Below are positions 8,471 through 17,046 of a stretch of 40,689 nucleotides of DNA, one piece after another; positions within the stretch are counted from its first letter, which is position 1; each line of letters opens with the position of its first letter. A program made the translations under genes and the position numbers. The notes under the pieces were generated by a model, which saw only the letters and a program-made list of their open reading frames with translations, was not told the origin of the DNA and ran no database searches. Where the stretch lies: positions 1-40,689 of the forward strand of contig JAJZCB010000024.1 in assembly GCA_021846285.1 (NCBI GenBank), in the 5' to 3' direction. The DNA is from Bacillota bacterium (GTDB taxonomy: Bacteria > Bacillota > Bacilli > Alicyclobacillales > SLC66).

Positions 8471-8791
8471 TTAGTTTCTGTATTCTTGAAAGATAGCAAC
8501 TACACTCATGGTGACAACCACAGTCTCCGAATGGAACTGTTCGTATAGAGCATAAACTTCTTCTGATGTCCTAAGATTCGATAAACATTTCCGATATTGA
8601 GTTATGTCGATTTCTCCCCGATTTGAAAGTTCAAATAAACTATCACGAACCTTTTCCATCAATGGTTCAATGTTTATTGACTGTCTATTTTGAATTACGA
8701 CCTTTTGACCGTTAGTTAATAACTTCACAATAGTTGATTCTAATTTCCCTGACCCCTGTGAAATGGATAAACCAGAATTCTTAATAGGCAT
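8471..8791 (-). CDS. Uncharacterised 106-residue protein in the catabolic operon
   Basis: I do not recognise it. The frame starts at ATG 8791, sixteen bases after the HMG-CoA-lyase-like gene ends, and stops 25 bases before the CoA transferase start, so it fills the gap like a real operon member. AAGGGG lies about eleven bases upstream. The sequence is soluble-looking and mostly helical in pattern: a basic strand (NGQKVVIQNRQ), then alternating charged helices (EPLMEKVRDSLFEL, then EEVYALYEQFHSE). There is no signal peptide, cysteine cluster or membrane segment. It could be a small regulator or subunit. A chance ORF is possible but the spacing argues against it. Confidence 0.55.
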   Translation of the reverse strand: MPIKNSGLSISQGSGKLESTIVKLLTNGQKVVIQNRQSINIEPLMEKVRDSLFELSNRGEIDITQYRKCLSNLRTSEEVYALYEQFHSETVVVTMSVVAIFQEYRN

Positions 8792-8807
8792 CTTCTACAC
8801 AGTCCCC

Positions 8808-9719
8808 TTAAGACAAAGTACTACATGTACTTTGTAACGCATGGCTTGGCAATTGCCTCTCAGCGAATCGATCACGAATAAACATGGCTGACTCCATTAG
8901 AGGCTCATAATCAATGTCCGTTCGTATATCCATACCCTTCAACATATAAATCAAATCCTCAGTAGTAATGTTTCCTGCGGCGCCTGGTGCGTATGGGCAT
9001 CCTCCAAGTCCACCAATGGCAGAATCAAATTTAAAAACTCCATACTCTAAACCGGTTAAGACATTTGCCAATCCTGTACCTCTTGTGTCGTGAAAGTGTA
9101 AAGACACTCTATCAGAGTTGACTAATTTTAACGCTAGATCAAGGAACTTTGAAACTTGACGTGGAGTGGACACCCCGATTGTGTCAGCAAAAGCAATTTC
9201 ATGCACTCCTCCCTCCAACAAGATTTGTGCAATGCCCATCGTTTTATCAAAAGGTATATGCCCTTCATAAGGGCAACCAAACACGGTGGAAATATATGCC
9301 CTGACGGAGAGTCCTTCGGATAACGCACGTTGACAAACATCTCTACAATTGTTCAGTGAATCCTTGATCGATCGGTTGAGATTTTTATGATTGTGGGACT
9401 CACTTGCAGAAAGAAATATGACCACCTCATCCACATCTGCTTTAAATGCTTGTTCGAGACCCTTTACATTCGGAACCAACGCGGCATAGGTGACTCCTTT
9501 GACTCTTCGGATTTTTCGAAATACTTGTAAAGCATCCGCTAAAGGCGGAATCCATTTGGAACTAACAAACGAAGATACCTCAATGTAATCCAACCCTGTT
9601 TCACTTAATTGATCAATCCAAACCACTTTATCATCCGTGGATAAAATCTTCGATTCATTTTGCAACCCATCCCGCGGTCCTACTTCCCGAATGAAAACTC
9701 GTTCAGGTATCACGGACAC
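8808..9719 (-). CDS. HMG-CoA lyase family enzyme
   Basis: A 304-residue TIM-barrel lyase, the length of Bacillus YngG. HMG-CoA lyases split 3-hydroxy-3-methylglutaryl-CoA to acetyl-CoA and acetoacetate. The signature EVGPRDGLQNE supplies the metal-binding D17 and catalytic R16, SLHFHDTRG gives metal ligands H208 and H210, GGLGGCPYAPGA has the catalytic loop Cys (C241), and N250 follows. All key residues are intact. The frame is open to 9770 but that overlaps the upstream gene; GTG 9719 has GGGGG eight bases upstream and leaves the normal N-terminus. Related enzymes cleave citramalyl-CoA or isohexenylglutaryl-CoA, so the exact thioester is open. No carboxylase genes for leucine breakdown are nearby. 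Confidence 0.87.
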   Translation of the reverse strand: MSVIPERVFIREVGPRDGLQNESKILSTDDKVVWIDQLSETGLDYIEVSSFVSSKWIPPLADALQVFRKIRRVKGVTYAALVPNVKGLEQAFKADVDEVVIFLSASESHNHKNLNRSIKDSLNNCRDVCQRALSEGLSVRAYISTVFGCPYEGHIPFDKTMGIAQILLEGGVHEIAFADTIGVSTPRQVSKFLDLALKLVNSDRVSLHFHDTRGTGLANVLTGLEYGVFKFDSAIGGLGGCPYAPGAAGNITTEDLIYMLKGMDIRTDIDYEPLMESAMFIRDRFAERQLPSHALQSTCSTLS

Positions 9720-9741
9720 AAAACATACCCCCGTTAAAAAA

Positions 9742-10893
9742 TTAATATGACCTTGGTAATCCAAGAACATGTTCAGCGATAAATGACAAAATCAAGTTTG
9801 TGGAAATCGGAGCGACTTGATACAGACGCGTCTCTCTAAATTTCCGCTCTATATCGTACTCTTCTGCAAATCCGAATCCCCCGTGGGTTTGCAAGGCTAC
9901 ATTAGCTGCTTCCCAAGAAGCGTCTGCAGCAAGCAGTTTAGCCATATTAGCCTCGGCGCCACATGGTTTCCCTTCGTCAAATAACTGTGCGGCCCGATAA
10001 CGCATTAGGTCTGCAGCCTCTACATTTACATGCGCCCGGGCAATGGGAAATTGAATACCTTGGTTTTGCCCTATCGGTCTACCGAATACAATCCTTTGAC
10101 CGGCGTACTTGGTTGCCCTGTCCACAAACCAACGACCGTCGCCGATACATTCCGCTGCAATTAAAATTCGTTCAGCATTCATCCCGTCCAAGATATAATG
10201 AAATCCTTTTCCCTCCTCACCGATTAGGTTGTCAACGGGAACTTCTAAGTTATCAAAATAAATTTCAGTCGTTGCGTGATTCATCATTGTCCGAATAGGA
10301 CGAATGGTCATTCCGTTACCCAAAGACTTTTTAATGTCTACCAATAACACAGACAAACCATGAGTTCTACGTTGTACCTCCTTTAAGGGTGTCGTCCGAA
10401 CAAGAAGTATCATCAAGTCTGAAAATTGAGAGCGGGAAATAAACACTTTTTGACCATTGACGACATAGCGATCACCTTTTTGTTCAGCCGTTGTCTTTAG
10501 TTGCGTCGTATCCGTTCCAGTGTCAGGTTCTGTAACACCGAATGCCTGAAGACGCAAATTGCCATTAGCTATTTTGGGTAGATACTCTTCTTTCTGTACC
10601 TTCGAACCATGTCTCAACAGTGTTCCCATGGTGTACATTTGGGCATGACAAGCTCCAGCATTTCCTCCGGAACGATTGATCTCTTCAAGTATGATCGAGG
10701 CTTCGGTTATTCCATACCCTGCTCCACCATACTCTTCTGGAATCAACGCAGCCAGAAAACCGGAATCCGTCAAAGTGTTTACAAATTCCTCCGGATATTG
10801 GTGATTTGCATCGACTTTCCGCCAATATTCATCTGAAAACTTGCTACACATTTTTTGAACAGCCTTGCGCAAATCCTCGTGGAGTTCGTTCAT
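9742..10893 (-). CDS. Acyl-CoA dehydrogenase, catalytic base probably at the IVD/LCAD position
   Basis: A 383-residue flavoprotein that desaturates acyl-CoA at the alpha-beta carbons, passing electrons to ETF. The substrate and FAD signatures are present: FGVTEPDTGTDTTQLKTTA, NGQKVFISRS, and GGFGFAEEYDIERKFRETR. The usual catalytic Glu of the YEGT motif near the C-terminus is absent; the aligned text is YQVAPISTN. A Glu (E241, in GMNAERILIA) occupies the alternative position used by isovaleryl-CoA and long-chain acyl-CoA dehydrogenases, so the base is probably there, which suits branched substrates. It is 67 bases after the hydratase gene and 22 before the HMG-CoA-lyase-like gene. No etfAB genes are in the window. 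Confidence 0.9.
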   Translation of the reverse strand: MNELHEDLRKAVQKMCSKFSDEYWRKVDANHQYPEEFVNTLTDSGFLAALIPEEYGGAGYGITEASIILEEINRSGGNAGACHAQMYTMGTLLRHGSKVQKEEYLPKIANGNLRLQAFGVTEPDTGTDTTQLKTTAEQKGDRYVVNGQKVFISRSQFSDLMILLVRTTPLKEVQRRTHGLSVLLVDIKKSLGNGMTIRPIRTMMNHATTEIYFDNLEVPVDNLIGEEGKGFHYILDGMNAERILIAAECIGDGRWFVDRATKYAGQRIVFGRPIGQNQGIQFPIARAHVNVEAADLMRYRAAQLFDEGKPCGAEANMAKLLAADASWEAANVALQTHGGFGFAEEYDIERKFRETRLYQVAPISTNLILSFIAEHVLGLPRSY

Positions 10894-10960
10894 CTAGCAG
10901 ACCCCCAATTGTAGCTAAATAAAATCGTCTTTCACATAAATCCATCGTGGTTTTGTAAGG

Positions 10961-11752
10961 TCATGCGCCGACAAAATGAGGGTCTCGTTTTTCATTAAAG
11001 GCTCTAATCCCCTCATATCTGTCCTCCGTTGCAATACATTGGTTATAGAATTCAATCTCCCTCAATCGGGCGTCTCTTTCTGGTAAGGTGAAAAGTTCGT
11101 CGATTGCTGTCTTACATAACTGCACTGCAAGAGGCGCATTATGGCTGATTGTTTCTGCCAGGGTTATAAATTCCCGATCAATTTCGTCGGGAGCTACGAG
11201 TCTGTTGCACAATCCCATTGAATTTATCTCTTCTGCAGTGAATTTCCTCCCGGTTAAGATAATTTCCTTTGCCCGATGAATTCCGATTCTTTTCGCCAAT
11301 AGGCGAGTTGATCCACCGCCCGGCATGATCCCACGAGAGGCTTCAGGCAATCCAAGAATGGATCTATTCGACACAATCCAAAAATCGCAATTTAAAGCTA
11401 ATTCCATCCCACCAGCTAGCGCATATCCATCAATCACTGCAATGGTTGGCATAGGTAGCTTCGCAAGACTATTAAACATGTTTTGGAAAATTCGATGTTG
11501 CTCAAGCCATTGATCATCATCTAAACTATTTCGTTCCTTAAGATCTGCACCGGTACAAAAAGCTTTTGAATTCGAGGAACGTACACCCACGACACGAACG
11601 TCTTTCAACTCCCTCAATTCGTGGCATACCTCTATCAATTGTTCTGCCATAGCGGTATTGAAAGCGTTCAATACCTCTTCTCGATTTAGTACTATCTGTG
11701 CTACTTGAGGATGATCAGATCGACGTTCCCAATAAACGTATTCCATATCCAT
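10961..11752 (-). CDS. Enoyl-CoA hydratase/isomerase (AUH-like)
   Basis: A 263-residue crotonase-fold protein. Enoyl-CoA hydratases add water across the 2,3 double bond of an enoyl-CoA. Both catalytic glutamates are present: E117 in YALAGGMELAL and E137 in GLPEASRGIMPGG, with the oxyanion-hole segment FCTGADLKER earlier. The PGGGSTRLLAKRIG segment resembles methylglutaconyl-CoA hydratase (AUH), which makes HMG-CoA, and an HMG-CoA-lyase-like gene is two genes on. That link is an inference. Several in-frame ATGs occur; ATG 11752 has GAGGG with six- to seven-base spacing, and 11785 and 11746 are alternatives. It starts sixteen bases after the CMD-like gene. Confidence 0.87.
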   Translation of the reverse strand: MDMEYVYWERRSDHPQVAQIVLNREEVLNAFNTAMAEQLIEVCHELRELKDVRVVGVRSSNSKAFCTGADLKERNSLDDDQWLEQHRIFQNMFNSLAKLPMPTIAVIDGYALAGGMELALNCDFWIVSNRSILGLPEASRGIMPGGGSTRLLAKRIGIHRAKEIILTGRKFTAEEINSMGLCNRLVAPDEIDREFITLAETISHNAPLAVQLCKTAIDELFTLPERDARLREIEFYNQCIATEDRYEGIRAFNEKRDPHFVGA

Positions 11753-11768
11753 TCCCATCCCTCGACAT

Positions 11769-12146
11769 TCATTCAAATTCTTCAAAAACTACTTTAGCAA
11801 TCTTGAAACTTTCCACCGCAGCTGGCACACCGCAATAAATAGCAGTCTGAAGAAATACTTCAACAATTTCTTCCTTTGTACACCCATTACGAAGTGCGCC
11901 ACGTACGTGCAGTTTTAATTCCTCCGAACGATTTAGAGCCGTTAACATCGAGAGATTAATTAAGCTGCGAATTTTCCTCGGTAGACCTGGTCTCGTCCAC
12001 ACTGAACCCCAACAATATTCGGTAACCAGTTCCTGAAAAGGGAATGTAAGTTCGGTTGCCTCTGACAACGATTTATTTACATATTCCTCTCCTAAAACCT
12101 CACGCCTGACTTGAAGTCCGGCGTCAAATTTTTCTATAGCGCCCAT
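11769..12146 (-). CDS. Carboxymuconolactone decarboxylase (PcaC-like) family protein
   Basis: A 125-residue helical protein. The pattern VTEYCWGSVWTRPGLPRK, then RSLINLSMLTALNRSEEL, HVRGALRNGCTKEEIVEV and AIYCGVPAAVESF is closely that of gamma-carboxymuconolactone decarboxylase, which decarboxylates a lactone in the protocatechuate pathway. The peroxiredoxin-type CxxC of AhpD relatives is absent, so a decarboxylase-like role is likelier. No other protocatechuate genes (pcaGHB, pcaIJ) are present, so the substrate is probably a different lactone or beta-keto acid. ATG 12146 has GGAGGG with nine-base spacing. The alpha/beta-hydrolase gene just upstream makes a pair like pcaD-pcaC, where the hydrolase opens an enol-lactone. 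Confidence 0.8.
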   Translation of the reverse strand: MGAIEKFDAGLQVRREVLGEEYVNKSLSEATELTFPFQELVTEYCWGSVWTRPGLPRKIRSLINLSMLTALNRSEELKLHVRGALRNGCTKEEIVEVFLQTAIYCGVPAAVESFKIAKVVFEEFE

Positions 12147-12169
12147 CAATATGACCCTCCAATACAAAC

Positions 12170-13393
12170 TCAAAGTTTAGAAACATCGTTCAAGACCGAA
12201 GTGAGGTATTCCGTAAAAACTTCGGGGTTTTCAGACATCGGGAAATGTCCAATGCTTTTCATTTCAATAAACTGGCCACCCATTCGCTCGGCAGCCTGTT
12301 TACTCATTTCCGGTGTACAAGAATAGTCATACTCTCCTGTCAATATCCATAAGGGACATTTTGTCTTTCCAATAGAATCTGATACCTCAGGCCAGTCTTG
12401 ACTATAAAAGTAGGTATCCCCTTGGTATACGCCTGGAGCGCCTTGAGAGTATTCCCAAAGAGTTAACCTGCGATCGTATTCCGGGCTGTTTGGCGCCATC
12501 AAACCTGCCACCCATGATTGCAAAAACTTCCCTCCATGGACTTTGGGATGATTTGTCCAAGTGACATATCTTCCTCTAGTTCCGAATCCCCCCTCGATGG
12601 AGATGACAGCCTTAAATAGGTCTCCGTATTCGGCAGCAAGATACAATACAATAGCACCGCCCATTGAGCTTCCTGAGATGATGGGGTGCTTATCATGCAG
12701 GCCAACTGCCTTCATAAATGAAACTATCCAATCAGAGTACATTTTGGTAGTTAGTCGGTAAGGTTTTGTCCACCAGCCATTGGGTGGTTCAGATCGTCCA
12801 TGATACGGCATATCAACCGCATACATATGCCAATACTTTTGCAATTCTCGATTACCTAACAAATATTTATATTGTCTGGAGTCAGAGCCCGCTGTATGAA
12901 GAAAAATAATCGGATGCCCGGAGCCCGCTTCTTCGTAATACAAAATACACTCCCCGTCTGACGTTGCAGTCTTAACATAATGACCTTGGATGGTTTCAGG
13001 AACAAATTCACGTGGGCTCGTATAGGGAGCATGGTTCACCTCCCCCCTAGCCAAGACACAAATTCTCTCCACTGCAGTTACTGACTGAGCCCAAGCTAAG
13101 CGGTCACCTTCAACATAAACTCCAGATACATGTGCAATCATGGCTTGCAATGTATTGTGGAAAGGCGGAGGATTTTTAGAAGTGAATTTTACCCATGCTT
13201 CAGCCGGTATCACTAAAGTGAAGGACCAAACGTCTCCTATCGTAAATGAATCATTTAACTGAATCGTATCATCTCGTACCCGCCACAGAAAATGTGAGTT
13301 GCCCACTTTGACGAGAAAATTTAATGTTAAATCTTGCCTTAAATAGAATAATTCAGAGTCTTGCAAGCATCGCGCTAGCCAATTGTTTGACAT
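12170..13393 (-). CDS. SCP2-like domain fused to alpha/beta-hydrolase
   Basis: A 407-residue protein, much longer than the 250-290 residues of simple alpha/beta-hydrolases. Residues about 1-120 read as an SCP2-like lipid or acyl-CoA carrier domain (alternating strands, SFTLVIPAEAWVKF, then VSGVYVEGDRLA). Residues about 140-405 are the hydrolase: oxyanion HTAG (166-169), nucleophile elbow GSSMGG with S243, acid D356 in LTGEYDYSC, and H383 in SIGHFPM. The triad is complete, so it is probably active as an esterase, lactonase or thioesterase. ATG 13393 follows GGAGG. It lies between the transporter and the CMD-like gene and is 23 bases from the latter. The N-terminal call is a pattern inference. 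Confidence 0.75.
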   Translation of the reverse strand: MSNNWLARCLQDSELFYLRQDLTLNFLVKVGNSHFLWRVRDDTIQLNDSFTIGDVWSFTLVIPAEAWVKFTSKNPPPFHNTLQAMIAHVSGVYVEGDRLAWAQSVTAVERICVLARGEVNHAPYTSPREFVPETIQGHYVKTATSDGECILYYEEAGSGHPIIFLHTAGSDSRQYKYLLGNRELQKYWHMYAVDMPYHGRSEPPNGWWTKPYRLTTKMYSDWIVSFMKAVGLHDKHPIISGSSMGGAIVLYLAAEYGDLFKAVISIEGGFGTRGRYVTWTNHPKVHGGKFLQSWVAGLMAPNSPEYDRRLTLWEYSQGAPGVYQGDTYFYSQDWPEVSDSIGKTKCPLWILTGEYDYSCTPEMSKQAAERMGGQFIEMKSIGHFPMSENPEVFTEYLTSVLNDVSKL

Positions 13394-13436
13394 CGTAATT
13401 CCTCCATAAATAGGTTTTAATGTTTAATACTATGGT

Positions 13437-14765
13437 TTACTCGGCATCCAGCTCTTCTAGCGATCTGCCTTTGGTTTCCGGACCCAAGGACCATACAAGC
13501 ACTACGGCAATCCAAAAGCCAATTGCCATTGTGAGGAATACACCATAGTAAAAATGAGTCGAAATAAAGATCCCAAAAACGATTGGACTGATAGCTGCTG
13601 CTAAACGCCCTGCCGCTGTGGCCCAGGATGTCGCACTCGCACGAACTTCTGTCGGGAATAGCTCAGGTGCATATATGACAGTTCCAGCTACACCCTGCTC
13701 ATATATAAAACTGAGTAAAGCCGCACCGGATACCAACAACACAGGCGTATGAAGTACTCCAAAAATCAGAGCCATAATGCCGCCAATTCCAAAACCGACA
13801 TAGAACAATTGCTTCCGTCCGAATTTCTCAACCGTGAAAAAGGCGGTAACTCGACCAAGAATTGCTGAAATGGCCACATACAGAGTGTAAGTGAAAGTGT
13901 GAACTAAACTTAAATGAAATACATTAGAGAGGATGGCGGGTAACCAAAGCAAGAACCCATAGTACCCGTAGTAGCTGAAGAAATAGTATCCCGTAGCAAG
14001 AAGTAAGCGTTTTCTGTATCTTTTCCTCAATAATTCTGTCAAAGGCACCCCCTTTGAAGCCTCTCCATCTTCGCTTATCCATGTAACAGACCCGAGTTTC
14101 TTTAAACTCTCATTTGCCTCAGTAATCTTCCCTTTTCGTTGTAGCCACCTAGGTGATTCGGGCACAATGGTGAATATGGGAATCAACAAAATGATGGGCA
14201 TTCCTCCGATCAGAAACAGATATCGCCAATTACTAATATCTATCGAAATCAAATTTAAAGCCAAAATCGCTGCTGATAACAATCCAAATGGCCATAGTAT
14301 GGTAATAAACCCAAGAAATTTCCCCCGAAGTTTACTGGGGGCGTATTCAGCGATCATTGATTCAACAATGGGTAACATCCCCCCAATACCAAGGCCCGTC
14401 AGAACGCGATAAACACCAAGCTCGACCGGAGTATTAGCGAACATGGTAAGAACGGAAAACAGGGAGTATACAATTACTGAAGATGAGAATCCAATTCGAC
14501 GTCCATAAGAATCCGAAATAAGCCCCCAAAGTATCGCTCCCACTAACATCCCCCAAATTGAGGCAGAATTAATGAGACCAGACGCATTCAAACTGATATG
14601 CATGATTTTAATGACCGCAGGAGTTGCATACGACATTAAGTAGGTATCAAAGGAGTCAAATACGAAACCAAAGGCTACAATTGCCAGAACGTAGTAATGG
14701 AATTTATTAGGCTTCAAATCGCCCACAATACTGCCGATTGATTTGCTTTCCCCAAACTGATTCAT
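13437..14765 (-). CDS. MFS transporter (sugar-porter/SV2-like or organic acid symporter type)
   Basis: A 442-residue membrane protein with twelve predicted helices. Motif A between helices 2 and 3 is WGLISDSYGRRIG, and PESPRWLQRKGK after helix 6 and a closing PETKGRSLEEL are the sugar-porter-type signatures also found in niacin and aromatic-acid carriers (NiaP/SV2-like). The conserved FDSFDTYLMSYATP in helix 1 carries two acidic residues typical of proton-coupled organic acid carriers. Position inside the catabolic operon suggests that it imports the pathway's acid substrate. ATG 14765 has a GGGGGAAGG site. The exact substrate cannot be told. Confidence 0.87.
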   Translation of the reverse strand: MNQFGESKSIGSIVGDLKPNKFHYYVLAIVAFGFVFDSFDTYLMSYATPAVIKIMHISLNASGLINSASIWGMLVGAILWGLISDSYGRRIGFSSSVIVYSLFSVLTMFANTPVELGVYRVLTGLGIGGMLPIVESMIAEYAPSKLRGKFLGFITILWPFGLLSAAILALNLISIDISNWRYLFLIGGMPIILLIPIFTIVPESPRWLQRKGKITEANESLKKLGSVTWISEDGEASKGVPLTELLRKRYRKRLLLATGYYFFSYYGYYGFLLWLPAILSNVFHLSLVHTFTYTLYVAISAILGRVTAFFTVEKFGRKQLFYVGFGIGGIMALIFGVLHTPVLLVSGAALLSFIYEQGVAGTVIYAPELFPTEVRASATSWATAAGRLAAAISPIVFGIFISTHFYYGVFLTMAIGFWIAVVLVWSLGPETKGRSLEELDAE

Positions 14766-14850
14766 AACCTTTCACCTTCCCCCTGGATTATCAAACCTAT
14801 TTCACTTTTAAGTAAATTCCAATCTGTGTTTCGTGTACAACAATACTCGA

Positions 14851-16296
14851 CTAATAAATTCGCATTAACACATTCTTTAGCTGCGTAAAGTGCAACAACG
14901 CCTCTAGTCCCTTTTCTCTTCCAAACCCGCTCTTACCATATCCGCCAAAGGGTAACTCAACCCCACCACCTACACCGTAGGTGTTTATATAAATTTGACC
15001 TGCACGAATTTTCTCCGCCATTCTGTGCGCGGTACTAACATTTTGGGTAAAAACACCCGCAACAAGGCCATACTCTGTTTCATTAGCTATTTCAATTGCC
15101 TCTTCAATATCTTGGAACGTCAAGACGGAAAGAACTGGGCCAAAGATTTCTTCCTTGGCCACTCGACTACCCCTTTTTACCTGATCAAATACTGTAGGAA
15201 ACACAAAAAATCCGTTTGACAACTCGCGACCGATAACTTGCTGTCCACCTGTTCGGACTACCGCTCCCTCCTCTCGAGCGATCTCAACATAACTCAAGAC
15301 CCTATCCATTTGCTTACGTGATACAATTGGACCTAAGTCCGAATCCTGTACACCAGGACCTATTTTAAGTTCTTCCATACGTTTAATTACCATTTGGGTA
15401 AATTGTTCATGAATTGAGGATTCAACAAGCAATCGAGATCCTGCCGAACAAGTCTGGCCAGCGTTTTGAATGATGGAATTCACGACATATTTGACGGAAT
15501 CCTCAAGATTAGCATCCGCAAATACGATATTTGGTGACTTTCCTCCGAGTTCCAAGGTTACGGGCACAATATTACGTGCTGCTGCAGCCATAACCGAGCT
15601 ACCCGTTTCGACAGATCCAGTAAATGACAAGTGATTTATTTTCGGATGCGATGAAAGTGCGGCGCCTGCCTCGTTCCCAAAACCAGGAACAACATTAATG
15701 ACGCCGTCTGGCAAACCTGCTTTTCTACAGATTTCTGCCAGTTTTAATGCAGTAAGCGGTGTTTCTTCAGCCGGTTTCACCACCACAGTGTTTCCGACTG
15801 CAACGGCCGGGGCAATAGCACGGGAAGCAATCTGAAGAGGGTAGTTCCACGGAACGATAATCCCGCATACACCAAATGGTTCGCGTTTTGTAAAATCAAA
15901 GTAACCAGGACTGACAGGTATTGTTTGTCCTAAAATCTTGTCTGTTACACCGGCATAATATTCAAAGTATCTTGCAGCGACTTCAACATCAATTTTTGCT
16001 TGCTTCAGCGGCTTCCCGTTATCATAACTTTCCAATAACGACAGTTCATTGGATTCTTTCCTCAGAATATCAGCAATACGCAGAAAGATACGGCCACGTT
16101 CTGCCAGAAGCATATTTTGCCACTCTGATGATTCGAAGGCCTTGCGTGCCGCTGAGACTGCACGATCAATATCCTCAGCATTGCCGCGAGCCACCTCTGC
16201 TATCACTAACTGACTAGCAGGATCGTAGGTTTCAAACCATTCTCCTGAACTTGATTTTTCTTGTTTCCCATCAATCCACAAATGATATCGTTCCAT
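14851..16296 (-). CDS. NAD(P)-dependent aldehyde dehydrogenase
   Basis: A 481-residue ALDH superfamily enzyme oxidising an aldehyde to the acid. The oxyanion Asn is in VPWNYPLQIA (N151), the catalytic base in LELGGKSPNI (E249), and the nucleophile in NAGQTCSAGS (C283); the NAD loop FTGSVETGSSV and the late EIFGPVLSVLTF are intact. It resembles betaine-aldehyde/phenylacetaldehyde-type enzymes but the aldehyde is not readable. ATG 16296 follows AGGAGG with eight-base spacing; the open frame to 16335 overlaps the regulator and is not used. It follows the regulator by 19 bases, so it is probably the first structural gene of the operon and makes the acid that the CoA transferase activates. Confidence 0.92.
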   Translation of the reverse strand: MERYHLWIDGKQEKSSSGEWFETYDPASQLVIAEVARGNAEDIDRAVSAARKAFESSEWQNMLLAERGRIFLRIADILRKESNELSLLESYDNGKPLKQAKIDVEVAARYFEYYAGVTDKILGQTIPVSPGYFDFTKREPFGVCGIIVPWNYPLQIASRAIAPAVAVGNTVVVKPAEETPLTALKLAEICRKAGLPDGVINVVPGFGNEAGAALSSHPKINHLSFTGSVETGSSVMAAAARNIVPVTLELGGKSPNIVFADANLEDSVKYVVNSIIQNAGQTCSAGSRLLVESSIHEQFTQMVIKRMEELKIGPGVQDSDLGPIVSRKQMDRVLSYVEIAREEGAVVRTGGQQVIGRELSNGFFVFPTVFDQVKRGSRVAKEEIFGPVLSVLTFQDIEEAIEIANETEYGLVAGVFTQNVSTAHRMAEKIRAGQIYINTYGVGGGVELPFGGYGKSGFGREKGLEALLHFTQLKNVLMRIY

Positions 16297-16315
16297 AACT
16301 TTGCCTCCTAAGCTT

Positions 16316-16954
16316 TTATTCAGGAAATAGAACATCCAATGATTTCAAGGAACGAATTTCTTGTTCCCGAATTGCATAGCGCGCATCGCGAATATTGTGT
16401 GCCTTTAGTGCCTCAACTTGTTTTTTGTGTTCGAGATAGGACGCCAGTAGATTATTGCCCTGTCCCATGACTAACATTCGAAAAGGTCGAACGGACATTC
16501 GCAAAGACTTATAGATACCAACTAGAATTCTATTACCTGCGATATTAAAGATTTCCAAATGATATTTTTCGTTTGACTCATAATACGAATGAATATCATT
16601 TGAATTGGCTGCAACGCGTTGTTCTTCCAAAATTGTAAAAAGATTTGAAAAATCCTGTTCTGTTGCACGTGAAGACGCTTTCTCAATGGCCATCTCTTCC
16701 AATCGGTAAATCACATCGTATAATTCATGAATTTCTTCCTTAGTAAAATTCTTGACTATCGCACCAGCGTTGGGAATCTTTTCAACAAGTCCATCTCGTT
16801 CTAACATAATTAATGCATCGCGAATCAAAGCTCTACTGCATTGGAATTTTTCAGATAATGCTGCCCCAACCAGCCTCTCCCCCGAATGCAAAATTCCTTT
16901 TCCTATCAGAGTTGCAATTTCTTCAGCTATTTGCGCTGCTCTGTTGCTTTTCAT
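16316..16954 (-). CDS. GntR-family regulator, FCD (FadR/VanR) subfamily
   Basis: A 212-residue transcription factor. Residues 1-70 form the winged helix-turn-helix, with LSEKFQCSRALIRDALIMLERDGLVEKI as the recognition region (split here into its two halves around residues 33-60). Residues 76-205 are the all-helical FCD ligand domain; H in NEKYHLEIFN and later EHKKQVEALKAHN are metal-ligand candidates. Such proteins usually repress the neighbouring catabolic genes and are released by a pathway acid. ATG 16954 has GGTGGAG eight bases upstream. It is the first gene of the operon and lies just below a large palindrome at 17011-17046, probably its own operator, so autoregulation is likely. Confidence 0.9.
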   Translation of the reverse strand: MKSNRAAQIAEEIATLIGKGILHSGERLVGAALSEKFQCSRALIRDALIMLERDGLVEKIPNAGAIVKNFTKEEIHELYDVIYRLEEMAIEKASSRATEQDFSNLFTILEEQRVAANSNDIHSYYESNEKYHLEIFNIAGNRILVGIYKSLRMSVRPFRMLVMGQGNNLLASYLEHKKQVEALKAHNIRDARYAIREQEIRSLKSLDVLFPE

Positions 16955-17010
16955 AAAATTTCTCCACCTCTTAAGTTTTACGCATATACAATATTGCCGG
17001 TTGTTTTACG

Positions 17011-17046
17011 ATTGCATACACGATTGCATGCAATAGTGTATGCAAT
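17011..17046. promoter_or_regulatory. 36-bp near-perfect palindrome, probable operator of the GntR/FCD regulator
   Basis: The sequence from 17011 to 17046 is self-complementary apart from one mismatched pair. Outer arms are ATTGCATACAC and its complement, and the centre is ATTGCATGCAAT. Each half contains TGCATAC, so it can be read as overlapping sites for a dimer. It ends 57 bases upstream of the regulator start on the - strand, where the operon promoter should be. Confidence 0.7.

Noticed and set aside
11769-13393. Protocatechuate (pca) pathway from the hydrolase-CMD gene pair
   Set aside because: No dioxygenase, cycloisomerase or 3-oxoadipate CoA transferase is present, and the hydrolase carries an extra SCP2-like domain.
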